Shown: piece after piece, positions 50,322-58,667 of the stretch
Position numbering within the stretch: the stretch's first letter is position 1
Layout: each line of letters begins with the position of its first letter
NCBI RefSeq assembly: GCF_016741775.1
Contig: NZ_JAERRK010000029.1
Location: forward strand, 1-64,000
From: Streptomyces actinomycinicus
Lineage (GTDB): Bacteria > Actinomycetota > Actinomycetes > Streptomycetales > Streptomycetaceae
DNA length: 64,000 nucleotides
Direction of reading: 5' to 3'
Made by a program: the position numbers and the translations under genes
The notes under the pieces: generated by a model
The model's database searches: none
Told to the model about the DNA's origin: nothing
The model's input: the letters and a program-made list of their open reading frames with translations, nothing else

Positions 50322-50531
50322 TCAGTCGCCGTAGTCGGACATCGCGTCCAGCAGCCGGGCGGACCGTGCCGGGACCTTCACCCCGTGGATGAGGGAGGGC
50401 GGTACGGGCCGGGGCTCGGCGTGCTCCGGAACGGCCCAGTGCGGGACCATCCGGGCGCAGTCGCTGCGCAGTGCGGCAAGATCGCCGTCGTAGTCGGCCC
50501 GGACCTTGGAAGAGACCTTGAGGTTCGCCAT
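50322..50531 (-). CDS. Small hypothetical protein
   Basis: A 69-aa protein (ANLKVSSKVRADYDGDLAAL ... ARLLDAMSDYGD) with ATG start and no signal or membrane segment. It is upstream of, and co-directional with, the membrane-protein gene, 89 bp away. No family recognised, but composition is gene-like and no better reading exists in this gap. Confidence 0.55.
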   Translation of the reverse strand: MANLKVSSKVRADYDGDLAALRSDCARMVPHWAVPEHAEPRPVPPSLIHGVKVPARSARLLDAMSDYGD

Positions 50532-50663
50532 GACCGAACCGTAGGCATGCCAGGGGCTGCGAAGAAAGATCTACTATCGGGTAGTTTTGCCCGCTTCAGC
50601 GGCGGGCGTCCGACCGGGTAGCGTGGACTGTCAACTCAGCCTCCCCGCAGGAGAATCTCCGTC

Positions 50664-51638
50664 GTGCGCATCGCAGTCACCGGCTCCATCGCCACCGACC
50701 ACCTCATGACCTTCCCCGGCCGCTTCGCCGACCAGTTCGTAGCGGACCAACTGCACACGGTTTCGCTCTCCTTCCTGGTCGACAATCTCGACGTGCGCCG
50801 GGGCGGCGTCGGCGCGAACATCGCCTTCGGCATGGGCCAGCTCGGCACCGGACCCATCCTGGTCGGTGCCGCGGGCTTCGACTTCGACGAGTACCGGGCC
50901 TGGCTCGACCGGCACGGCGTGGACACCGAGTCGGTCCGCATCTCCGAGACCCTGCACACCGCCCGGTTCGTGTGCACGACCGACGCCGTGCACAACCAGA
51001 TCGGCTCCTTCTACACCGGCGCCATGAGCGAGGCCCGCCTCATCGAGCTGAAGACCGTCGCGGACCGCGTGGGCGGCCTCGACCTGGTCCTCATCGGCGC
51101 CGACGACCCCGAGGCGATGCTCCGCCACACCGAGGAGTGCCGTACCCGGAACATCCCGTTCGCCGCCGACTTCTCCCAGCAGATCGCCCGCATGGAGGGC
51201 GACGAGATCCGCATCCTGCTCGACGGTGCGACCTACCTCTTCTCGAACGAGTACGAGAAGGGTCTCATCGAGACCAAGACCGGCTGGAACGACGCCGAGA
51301 TCCTGTCCCGGGTCGGCCATCGCGTCACCACGCTCGGCGCGCGGGGCGTGCGGATCGAGCGGCAGGGTGAGGACCCGATCGAGGTCGGCTGCCCGGACGA
51401 GGAGCGCAAGGCCGACCCCACGGGCGTCGGCGACGCCTTCCGCGCGGGCTTCCTGTCGGGGCTGGCCTGGGGTGTCTCGCTGGAGCGTGCCGCGCAGGTG
51501 GGCTGCATGCTGGCGACGCTGGTCATCGAGACCGTCGGGACGCAGGAGTACCAGCTGCGGCGCGGGCACTTCATGGAGCGGTTCACCAAGGCGTACGGGC
51601 AGTCGGCCGCGGAAGAAGTGCAGGCCCACCTGGGCTGA
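50664..51638 (+). CDS. PfkB-family carbohydrate kinase (adenosine kinase-like)
   Basis: The 324-aa ribokinase-fold enzyme starts RIAVTGSIATDHLMTFPGRF and has the GGVGANIAFGMGQLG nucleoside/sugar-binding segment. The PfkB signature with catalytic Asp is DPTGVGDAFRAGFLSGLAWG. Streptomycete members of this subfamily have been described as adenosine kinases, so adenosine is the likeliest acceptor, though another nucleoside or sugar is possible. GTG start with a CAGGAGA box. Confidence 0.88.
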   Translation: MRIAVTGSIATDHLMTFPGRFADQFVADQLHTVSLSFLVDNLDVRRGGVGANIAFGMGQLGTGPILVGAAGFDFDEYRAWLDRHGVDTESVRISETLHTARFVCTTDAVHNQIGSFYTGAMSEARLIELKTVADRVGGLDLVLIGADDPEAMLRHTEECRTRNIPFAADFSQQIARMEGDEIRILLDGATYLFSNEYEKGLIETKTGWNDAEILSRVGHRVTTLGARGVRIERQGEDPIEVGCPDEERKADPTGVGDAFRAGFLSGLAWGVSLERAAQVGCMLATLVIETVGTQEYQLRRGHFMERFTKAYGQSAAEEVQAHLG

Positions 51639-51707
51639 GGCCCGTTCCCGGGCGCGGGCGCGGCCGGCCCTGACGCGCCCGCGCGGCGGAGCCGCACATC
51701 GACGCGG

Positions 51708-51764
51708 CTCCGCACCCCTGACCGGGCTCCGCGCCCCTGACCGGGCCCCGCGCCCCTGACCGGG
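51708..51764. repeat. 19-bp tandem repeat downstream of the PfkB kinase
   Basis: Three units of CTCCGCGCCCCTGACCGGG, with single substitutions and a partial fourth, lie between convergent genes. Confidence 0.7.
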
Positions 51765-51789
51765 GGCCGCGCCCCGGACCCCTGGGGGG

Positions 51790-53166
51790 TCACGTCAGGC
51801 GGCGTACCACGTACGCCGTGCCTCGTTCCGCCGGTTCCTCTCCGACGTACTGCTGGCCCCGCATCTCGCACCATGCCGGGATGTCCAGTCGGGCCGCCTC
51901 GTCGTCGGAGAGGACGCGGACGGTGCCGCCGACCGGGACGTCGGCGAACACCTTGGCCAGCTCGATGACCGGGATCGGGCACCGCTTGCCGAGGGAGTCG
52001 ACGACCAGTTCCTCGGCGCGGACGGCCGTCGTGGGGGCCGGTGCGCCCAGCTTCTCGCGCACGCCGCTCACCACGCCCGGCAGCACCTCCAGGAACCGCT
52101 CCACGTCCGCCTCGGCGGTGCCCGGCGGCAGGGAGACCCGTACGTTCCCCTCGCTCAGCACCCCCATCGCCTTCAGCACGTGGCTGGGCGTCAGCGTGCT
52201 GCTCGTGCAGGAGGAGCCGGAGGAGACCGAGAAGCCCGCGCGGTCCAGTTCGTGCAGCAGCGCCTCGCCGTCGACGTAGAGGCAGGAGAACGTGACGATC
52301 CCGGGCAGCCGCTGTGCGGCGTCCCCGACCACCTCCACGTCCGGCACCAGCTGCGGCACCCGTGTCCGGATCCGCTCCGTCAGCTCCCGCAGCCGTACCG
52401 CCTCCTGGGCCGCCTCGGCCCGCACCGCGCGCAGCGAGGCCACGGCGGCCACGATCGCCGGGATGTTCTCGAACCCGGGCGCCCGGCCCGACTCCCGCTC
52501 GTCCACCGGCCCCTGAGCGGCGAACCGCACGCCCTTGCGCACGACGAGCAGTCCGACCCCGGACGGCCCGCCCCACTTGTGCGCGCTGGCCGCCAGCAGC
52601 GACCAGGCGCCCGCCACCGGCCCCCACCCCAGCGACTGCGCCGCGTCCACCAGCAACGGCACCCCGGCCGCCCGGCACACCTCCGCCACCTCGGCCACCG
52701 GCTGGGCGGTGCCGACCTCGTGGTTGGCCGACTGCAGGCACGCGAGTGCGGTGTCGGGGCGCAGCGCGGCCGCGTACGCCGACGGGGTGACGGCTCCCGC
52801 CCGGTTGACGGCCACTCGGGTGACCGTCCCGCCCGCGGCCTCGTGCAGCTCCGCCGAATGGAGCACGGAGGAGTGTTCGACAGCGGACACGATCAGGTGG
52901 CGCCCGACCCGGCGCCGGCCGGCCGACGCCCCCGCGATCCCGGCGTGCAGCGCCCGGGTCCCCGACGGGGTGAACACCACCTCGTCGGCCCGGCAGCCGA
53001 CGGCCTCGGCAGCGGCCTCCCGGGCGGCGTCCAGCAGCATGCGCGCCCTGCGGCCCTCCCGGTAGAGCCGGGCGGGATCGGCCCATCCCTCGTCCAGGGA
53101 GGCCAAGAGGGCCTGGCGGGCGACGGGGTGGAGGGGAGCGGCGGACGCGGCGTCGAAGTAGGACAC
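51790..53166 (-). CDS. Cysteine desulfurase fused to TusA-type sulfurtransferase
   Basis: The 458-aa protein joins two sulfur-handling modules. Residues 1-370 are a class V aminotransferase-fold cysteine desulfurase with PLP lysine Lys197 (ASAHKWGGPSG), PLP-contacting EHSS and DAAQS motifs, and persulfide cysteine Cys320 (SVSSGSSCTSS). Residues 385-458 are a TusA/SirA domain with the sulfur-accepting CP pair (DSLGKRCPIPVIEL, Cys396). The fusion implies direct persulfide relay, for tRNA thiolation or cofactor synthesis. GTG start. It is divergent from ctaC. Confidence 0.88.
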   Translation of the reverse strand: MSYFDAASAAPLHPVARQALLASLDEGWADPARLYREGRRARMLLDAAREAAAEAVGCRADEVVFTPSGTRALHAGIAGASAGRRRVGRHLIVSAVEHSSVLHSAELHEAAGGTVTRVAVNRAGAVTPSAYAAALRPDTALACLQSANHEVGTAQPVAEVAEVCRAAGVPLLVDAAQSLGWGPVAGAWSLLAASAHKWGGPSGVGLLVVRKGVRFAAQGPVDERESGRAPGFENIPAIVAAVASLRAVRAEAAQEAVRLRELTERIRTRVPQLVPDVEVVGDAAQRLPGIVTFSCLYVDGEALLHELDRAGFSVSSGSSCTSSTLTPSHVLKAMGVLSEGNVRVSLPPGTAEADVERFLEVLPGVVSGVREKLGAPAPTTAVRAEELVVDSLGKRCPIPVIELAKVFADVPVGGTVRVLSDDEAARLDIPAWCEMRGQQYVGEEPAERGTAYVVRRLT

Positions 53167-53204
53167 AGGTCAACGTTAAGACGTGGCGCGGGACGCGCAG
53201 GCGG

Positions 53205-53250
53205 CGCGGGGAGCCGCACGACCAGCCGCGACGCCGTCCGCACCCGCTCG
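53205..53250 (-). repeat. Degenerate copy of dispersed GC-rich repeat
   Basis: GGCGCGGGGAGCCGCACGAC, then CAGCCGCGACG and CACCCGC, follows the order of the repeat core in reverse orientation with several substitutions. Confidence 0.5.
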
Positions 53251-53366
53251 CCAAACCGTCACAACCCGAGCTATTAGGCGCTCAATCCGCGGCCTTTCCC
53301 ACCCCAACAGAGTGACAGGCGACGCGTATGCCCCCCTCCCCGCGAACCCTCGAAGAGCGTCGGCTA

Positions 53367-53395
53367 GGGTTTGGTCCGCATAAACATCCAAACCC
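53367..53395. promoter_or_regulatory. Inverted repeat upstream of ctaC
   Basis: GGGTTTGG and CCAAACCC (perfect 8-bp arms, 13-bp AT-containing centre) lie 80 bp before the ctaC start, in the only AT-rich patch of the region. It is a candidate operator or leader hairpin. Confidence 0.45.
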
Positions 53396-53474
53396 CTGCC
53401 CGACGCAGGGCGGCGACCGACCAGCGAGAAGGCCGCAGCCGACCGCGCGGGCGAGACTCTCGGGAAGGCGCTAC

Positions 53475-54437
53475 GTGAGTCCCAACGGCTCCGACCGCTC
53501 GCCGCGGCGCCCGATGCGGCGGAAGCTGCTGCAGGCACTGACCGCGGGCCTGGTCCTGGCGACCGCAACCGGTTGCACATACAAGGACTTCCCCCGCCTT
53601 GGCATGCCCACCCCGACCACGGAAGAGGCTCCGCGGATCCTCTCCCTGTGGCAGGGCTCCTGGGCTGCCGCGCTCGCCGTCGGCGTGCTGGTGTGGGGCC
53701 TGATCCTGTGGAGTGCTTTCTTCCACCGGCGCAGCCGCACCAAGGTCGAGGTTCCTCCGCAGACCCGGTACAACATGCCGATCGAGGCCCTGTACACGGT
53801 GGTCCCGATCATCATCATCTCGGTGCTCTTCTACTTCACGGCCCGGGACGAGTCGAAGCTGCTCAGCCTCACTGACAAGAAGCCGGACGTCACGGTCAAC
53901 GTGGTCGGCTTCCAGTGGAGCTGGGGCTTCAACTACATCGAGAACGTCCCCGGTTCCAACGGCGATGCCAAGACCGACAAGAACCTGGACGCGATCCCGA
54001 ACCGGTTCAAGGCCGAGTTCCCGGCGAACGCCGGCGGCGTCTACGACGTCGGTACGCCCGGCACGCGGAACCCGCAGACCGACAACCCCGGTCCGACGCT
54101 CTGGCTGCCCAAGGGCAAGACGGTCCGCTTCGTCCTCACCTCGCGTGACGTCATCCACTCCTTCTGGGTGGTGCCGTTCCTCATGAAGCAGGACGTCATC
54201 CCGGGCCGCACCAACGCCTTCCAGGTGACCCCCAACAAGGAGGGCACCTTCATGGGCAAGTGCGCCGAACTCTGCGGCGTCGACCACTCGCGGATGCTGT
54301 TCAACGTGAAGGTCGTCTCCCCGGAGCGCTACGAGCAGCACCTCAAGGAGCTTGCGCAGAAGGGGCAGACCGGTTACATCCCGGCCGGCATCGCGCAGAC
54401 GAGCCACGAGAAGAACCAGAGGACGAACATCCTGTGA
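53475..54437 (+). CDS. ctaC: Cytochrome c oxidase (aa3) subunit II
   Basis: The 320-aa precursor has a lipoprotein-type signal (ATGC, Cys34), two membrane helices (residues 55-75 and 100-120) and a cupredoxin domain. CuA ligands are visible in DVIHSFW and KCAELCGVDHSRM. It accepts electrons from the cytochrome bcc complex and passes them to subunit I. GTG start with a GGGAAGG box; the stop overlaps ctaD by GTGA, so ctaC-ctaD-ctaF are translationally coupled. Confidence 0.95.
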   Translation: MSPNGSDRSPRRPMRRKLLQALTAGLVLATATGCTYKDFPRLGMPTPTTEEAPRILSLWQGSWAAALAVGVLVWGLILWSAFFHRRSRTKVEVPPQTRYNMPIEALYTVVPIIIISVLFYFTARDESKLLSLTDKKPDVTVNVVGFQWSWGFNYIENVPGSNGDAKTDKNLDAIPNRFKAEFPANAGGVYDVGTPGTRNPQTDNPGPTLWLPKGKTVRFVLTSRDVIHSFWVVPFLMKQDVIPGRTNAFQVTPNKEGTFMGKCAELCGVDHSRMLFNVKVVSPERYEQHLKELAQKGQTGYIPAGIAQTSHEKNQRTNIL

Positions 54438-56167
54438 GCATCCTCAACGAACCCCAGGGTGCCGCGGCAGCTGAAGACTCGTACGAGAACGAGCTGCCGG
54501 TCCGGCGCAAGCAGCCCGGCAATGTCGTGGTGAAGTGGCTGACGACCACCGACCACAAGACGATCGGCACGCTCTATCTGGTCACCTCGTTCGCGTTCTT
54601 CCTGATCGGTGGCGTCATGGCGCTGCTGATGCGCGCCGAGCTGGCCCGGCCGGGTCTGCAGATCATGTCGAACGAGCAGTTCAACCAGGCGTTCACGATG
54701 CACGGCACGATCATGCTGCTGATGTTCGCGACGCCGCTGTTCGCCGGTTTCACGAACTGGATCATGCCGCTGCAGATCGGTGCGCCGGACGTGGCGTTCC
54801 CGCGGCTGAACATGTTCGCCTACTGGCTCTACCTGTTCGGCTCGACCATCGCGGTGGGCGGTTTCCTCACCCCGCAGGGTGCGGCCGACTTCGGCTGGTT
54901 CGCCTACTCCCCGCTGTCGGACGCGGTCCGCTCGCCGGGTATCGGCGCCGACCTGTGGATCATGGGTCTGGCCTTCTCCGGCTTCGGCACGATCCTCGGT
55001 GCGGTCAACTTCATCACCACGATCATCTGCATGCGTGCCCCGGGCATGACCATGTTCCGCATGCCGATCTTCGTGTGGAACGTGCTGCTGACGGCCGTGC
55101 TGGTCCTGCTGGCCTTCCCGGTGCTGGCCGCCGCGCTGTTCGCCCTGGAGGCGGACCGCAAGTTCGGTGCCCATGTCTTCGACGCCGCCAACGGCGGCGC
55201 ACTACTGTGGCAACACCTCTTCTGGTTCTTCGGCCATCCAGAGGTGTACATCATCGCGCTGCCGTTCTTCGGCATCATCTCCGAGGTCATCCCGGTCTTC
55301 TCCCGCAAGCCGATGTTCGGCTACATGGGCCTGATCGCGGCCACGATCGCGATCGCCGGTCTGTCCGTGACGGTGTGGGCGCACCACATGTACGTCACCG
55401 GCGGTGTGCTGCTGCCGTTCTTCTCCTTCATGACGTTCCTGATCGCGGTCCCGACCGGCGTGAAGTTCTTCAACTGGATCGGCACGATGTGGAAGGGCTC
55501 GCTGTCCTTCGAGACGCCGATGCTCTGGGCGGTCGGCTTCCTGATCACCTTCACCTTCGGCGGTCTGACCGGTGTCATCCTGGCCTCGCCGCCGATGGAC
55601 TTCCACGTCTCCGACTCGTACTTCGTGGTGGCGCACTTCCACTACGTGGTGTTCGGCACGGTCGTCTTCGCGATGTTCTCCGGCTTCCACTTCTGGTGGC
55701 CGAAGATGACGGGCAAGATGCTCGACGAGCGTCTCGGCAAGATCACCTTCTGGACGCTGTTCGTCGGCTTCCACGGGACCTTCCTGGTGCAGCACTGGCT
55801 GGGTGCCGAGGGCATGCCGCGTCGTTACGCCGACTACCTGGCGGCCGACGGCTTCACCGCCCTGAACACGATCTCGACGATCAGCTCGTTCCTGCTCGGC
55901 CTGTCGATCCTGCCGTTCCTCTACAACGTCTGGAAGACGGCCAAGTACGGCAAGCCGGTCGGCGTGGACGACCCCTGGGGCTACGGCCGTTCGCTCGAGT
56001 GGGCGACGTCCTGCCCGCCGCCGCGGCACAACTTCCTCACCCTGCCGCGGATCCGCAGTGAATCCCCGGCGTTCGACCTGCACCACCCCGAGATCGCCGC
56101 GCTGGAGCAGCTTGAGCACGCCGGTCACGGCGCCGCCATCGCGGGCAGCAAGGAGGCCGGCAAGTGA
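54434..56167 (+). CDS. ctaD: Cytochrome c oxidase (aa3) subunit I
   Basis: The 577-aa catalytic subunit has 12 membrane helices. Visible ligands include AFTMHGTIML (heme a His), WQHLFWFFGHPEVYI (CuB His and cross-linked Tyr), VWAHHMYVTG (CuB His pair) and VAHFHYVVFG (heme a3/a His). The K and D proton-channel residues appear conserved. The GTG start overlaps ctaC and the stop overlaps ctaF. Confidence 0.96.
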   Translation: MSILNEPQGAAAAEDSYENELPVRRKQPGNVVVKWLTTTDHKTIGTLYLVTSFAFFLIGGVMALLMRAELARPGLQIMSNEQFNQAFTMHGTIMLLMFATPLFAGFTNWIMPLQIGAPDVAFPRLNMFAYWLYLFGSTIAVGGFLTPQGAADFGWFAYSPLSDAVRSPGIGADLWIMGLAFSGFGTILGAVNFITTIICMRAPGMTMFRMPIFVWNVLLTAVLVLLAFPVLAAALFALEADRKFGAHVFDAANGGALLWQHLFWFFGHPEVYIIALPFFGIISEVIPVFSRKPMFGYMGLIAATIAIAGLSVTVWAHHMYVTGGVLLPFFSFMTFLIAVPTGVKFFNWIGTMWKGSLSFETPMLWAVGFLITFTFGGLTGVILASPPMDFHVSDSYFVVAHFHYVVFGTVVFAMFSGFHFWWPKMTGKMLDERLGKITFWTLFVGFHGTFLVQHWLGAEGMPRRYADYLAADGFTALNTISTISSFLLGLSILPFLYNVWKTAKYGKPVGVDDPWGYGRSLEWATSCPPPRHNFLTLPRIRSESPAFDLHHPEIAALEQLEHAGHGAAIAGSKEAGK

Positions 56168-56562
56168 AGATCCAGGGTCGGATGTTCATCTGGCTGAGCG
56201 TCTTCATTCTGATCATGGCCATCGTGTATGGCGTGTGGTCGAAGGAGCCGGCCGGAACCACCGCGCTCTTCCTGGCCTTCGGCCTGAGCGTCATGATCGG
56301 CTTCTACCTGGGCTTCACCGCCCGGCGGGTCGACGCGGGCGCCCAGGACGACAAGGAGGCCGACGTCGCGGACGACGCGGGCGAGCTGGGCTTCTTCAGC
56401 CCGCACAGCTGGCAGCCGCTCATGCTGGGCTTCGGCGGCGCGGTCGCCTTCCTCAGCATCGCGGTCGGCTGGTGGCTGATCTACTTCGCCGCCCCGATCA
56501 TCATGATCGGCCTGTTCGGCTGGGTGTTCGAGTACTACCACGGTGAGAACCGCACCCAGTAG
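56164..56562 (+). CDS. ctaF: Cytochrome c oxidase subunit IV (actinobacterial type)
   Basis: A 132-aa protein with four membrane helices in pairs (MFIWLSVFILIMAIVYGVW; TALFLAFGLSVMIGFYLGF; then two after residue 80). An acidic loop between them (DAGAQDDKEADVADD) is typical of the actinobacterial fourth subunit. It overlaps ctaD by GTGA. Confidence 0.9.
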   Translation: MKIQGRMFIWLSVFILIMAIVYGVWSKEPAGTTALFLAFGLSVMIGFYLGFTARRVDAGAQDDKEADVADDAGELGFFSPHSWQPLMLGFGGAVAFLSIAVGWWLIYFAAPIIMIGLFGWVFEYYHGENRTQ

Positions 56563-56579
56563 CACGCACCGAGCACACC

Positions 56580-56617
56580 GGGAGCCCGGACCCTCCGCCA
56601 GGAGGGTCCGGGCTCCC
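56580..56617. terminator. Terminator hairpin of the ctaCDF operon
   Basis: A perfect 17-bp stem (GGGAGCCCGGACCCTCC pairing with 56601-56617) closes a GCCA loop 17 bp after the ctaF stop. Confidence 0.85.
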
Positions 56618-56719
56618 GCCGTTGCGCGGGTTTCCGGGCGTCCGTCGTCTGCCGCAGTGCCGTCACCCATAGGAAGTAGGTGACGAGCCGGTACGGTCAA
56701 CGTCTCATAACGTGATCAT

Positions 56720-57982
56720 ATGAATCACACTCCGCGGACCCGCTCCGTCGTCAGCTGCACGCTGCTGGTGGCCGCCCTGGGCGCGGGCGTCACCGCTTGC
56801 GGTTCGGACGGCAACCCCCTGTCGGCCAAGCCGTACGACGCAGCGGACCAGATCTCCTTCAACGGCCCCACCGACGCGGGGAAGCGGGCCGATCCGGACA
56901 AGCCCCTGGAGATCACCGCCGAGAGCGGTGACGGGCGCATCACGGACGTCACCGCCCAGGACTCCACAGGGCGCTACGTGGCGGGCGAACTGGCCGCCGA
57001 CGGCAGCCGCTGGCACAGCACCTCCCCGCTGGCCGCCAACGCCCACTACACGGTCAGGGTGAGCACCGAGGACGAGGACGGCGCGCCCGGCCGCAAGGTC
57101 CTCACGTTCGACACCAGCAAGCCCACCAGCAAGAAGACCCTGAACGTCACGTTCGGGCCGGAGAAGGGCACGTTCGGCGTCGGACAGCCCATCACGGCCC
57201 AGCTGGACCAGCCGATCAAGGACAAGGCGCAGCGTGCCGTCGTGGAGCGCGGGCTACGGGTGGACTCCGTGCCGGCCGTGCCGGGCTCCTGGTACTGGGT
57301 GAGCGACAAGGAACTCCACTACCGCCCCAAGGAGTACTGGCCCGCCCACGCCACCGTCCAGGCGCACAGCAACCTGAACGGCGTCCGGGTCGGCGACCGG
57401 TTGTGGGGCGGGAAGTCCAATGCGGTGAAGATCACCACGGGGGACCGGGTGGAGGTGATCACGGACGCGGCCGCGCACCAGCTCACCTACTACAAGAACG
57501 GGCAGCAGGTCGAGCAGATCCCGGTCACCACCGGCAAGGCCGGCTACGAGACCCGCAACGGCGTCAAGGTCGTACTGGAGAAGCAGTACTTCGTACGGAT
57601 GCGCGGCACCACCGTCGGCATCGCCGAGGGCAGCTCGGACTCCTACGACCTGCCGGTCTACTACGCCACCCGGGTCACCTGGTCGGGCGAGTACGTCCAC
57701 GCCGCCCCCTGGTCCGTCGGCTCCCAGGGCTACGCGAACGTCAGCCACGGCTGCACCGGCATGAGCACGGCCAACGCCGAGTGGTTCTTCGACAACATCC
57801 GGGAGGGCGACATCGTGAAGGTCGTCAATTCCTACGGCGACGCCATGGAACCCTTCGGCAACGGCTTCGGCGACTGGAACGTCGACTGGGCGAAGTGGCG
57901 TACGGGCAGCGCCCTCTTCAACGGCAAACCCGACGGGCCGGCTCCCGGGGACGCGGTGAGGATCCAGCCAGCGGCGCTGTGA
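56720..57982 (+). CDS. Lipoprotein L,D-transpeptidase with Ig-like domains
   Basis: The 420-aa precursor has a lipobox (VTACGS). Two immunoglobulin-like domains cover about residues 45-245 (STEDEDGAPGRKVLTFDTSK; TFGPEKGTFGVGQPITAQL). A YkuD catalytic domain with His343 and Cys345 (NVSHGCTGMS) follows, then a C-terminal extension ending GNGFGDWNVDWAKWR. The layout matches mycobacterial LdtMt2. It forms 3-3 cross-links in peptidoglycan. A small inverted repeat (GTCACC/GGTGAC, 56662-56684) precedes it. It lies between the two respiratory gene blocks. Confidence 0.92.
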   Translation: MNHTPRTRSVVSCTLLVAALGAGVTACGSDGNPLSAKPYDAADQISFNGPTDAGKRADPDKPLEITAESGDGRITDVTAQDSTGRYVAGELAADGSRWHSTSPLAANAHYTVRVSTEDEDGAPGRKVLTFDTSKPTSKKTLNVTFGPEKGTFGVGQPITAQLDQPIKDKAQRAVVERGLRVDSVPAVPGSWYWVSDKELHYRPKEYWPAHATVQAHSNLNGVRVGDRLWGGKSNAVKITTGDRVEVITDAAAHQLTYYKNGQQVEQIPVTTGKAGYETRNGVKVVLEKQYFVRMRGTTVGIAEGSSDSYDLPVYYATRVTWSGEYVHAAPWSVGSQGYANVSHGCTGMSTANAEWFFDNIREGDIVKVVNSYGDAMEPFGNGFGDWNVDWAKWRTGSALFNGKPDGPAPGDAVRIQPAAL

Positions 57983-58010
57983 GCGTGCCCGGGCAACGCG
58001 AGGCCGGGTG

Positions 58011-58077
58011 CGAGGTGCGGCTGCCGCCGCGCGGGCGCGAGGGCCCGCCACGGACCGGCAGCCGCGCCCACACCTCG
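58011..58077. terminator. Bipartite terminator hairpin after the L,D-transpeptidase
   Basis: CGAGGTG and CGGCTGCCG (58011-58026) pair with 58071-58077 and 58056-58064, with a bulge on the right arm and an inner GCGGGC/GCCCGC-type stem. It separates convergent genes. Confidence 0.65.
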
Positions 58078-58089
58078 CGCCCCGGGCCG

Positions 58090-58491
58090 CTACGCGCCCA
58101 CCAGGCGCCGCTGACGCAGCAGAGCGGCCAGCGCGGAGGCGAACTCGACCGGGTCCACCGGCAGGGTCACCGCGGCGTCCGCCCGGCTCCACGTGGCGAG
58201 CCAGGCGTCCTGCGGCCGTCCCATCAGCAGCAGCACCGGCGGGCAGTTGAACACCTCGTCCTTGATCTGCCGGCACACGCCCATGCCCCCCATGGGCACG
58301 GCTTCGCCGTCCAGGACACAGACGTCGATGCCCCCCTTGTCCAGCTCCCGCAGCACCGCGTCCGGCGTCGCGCACTCCAGGAACTCGACGAGGGGTACGT
58401 CCGGAGCGGGGCGGCGACCGGCGGCCAGCCGTACTTGCTCGCGGGTGTTGGAGTCGTCGCTGTAGACCAGCACCGTGGCGGTCGGCTGCAT
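58090..58491 (-). CDS. Atypical stand-alone response-regulator receiver protein
   Basis: The 133-aa protein is a receiver fold without an output domain. It has the acidic pair Asp12/Asp13 (YSDDSN) and a candidate phospho-acceptor Asp61 (VCVLDGEAVPMGG). The loop that should hold the invariant Lys reads TLPVDP, so Lys is missing. Phosphorylation-driven switching may be lost or altered. It sits alone, on the opposite strand, between the transpeptidase and ctaE. Confidence 0.8.
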   Translation of the reverse strand: MQPTATVLVYSDDSNTREQVRLAAGRRPAPDVPLVEFLECATPDAVLRELDKGGIDVCVLDGEAVPMGGMGVCRQIKDEVFNCPPVLLLMGRPQDAWLATWSRADAAVTLPVDPVEFASALAALLRQRRLVGA

Positions 58492-58646
58492 TGTTCCTCC
58501 GAGACGTCAGCGTCGTACGGACAGGACGGACAGGGCCGTTCGGGCGGATGTTACTCCCGTCGTCGTCCCCATGAACACCATGTCAACACCGGTGTGGTGG
58601 GTGGCAACACTCCGAACGGCACCCCCCGGAGTGAGCGCGAGATAAG

Positions 58647-58667
58647 CGACCGACATAATGTCGGTCG
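58647..58667. promoter_or_regulatory. Palindrome overlapping the ctaE start codon
   Basis: CGACCGACAT at 58647-58656 is inverted at 58658-58667 around a single central A. The right arm includes the annotated ATG (58658). It is either an operator or a hairpin that would hide the start. Confidence 0.55.

Larger units (their letters stand above)
53167..53474. other. Divergent promoter region between desulfurase and ctaC
   Basis: This 308-bp region has no supportable gene. It contains a degenerate copy of the dispersed GC-rich repeat (about 53205-53250) and the inverted repeat at 53367-53395 that probably belongs to the ctaC promoter. Confidence 0.5.
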
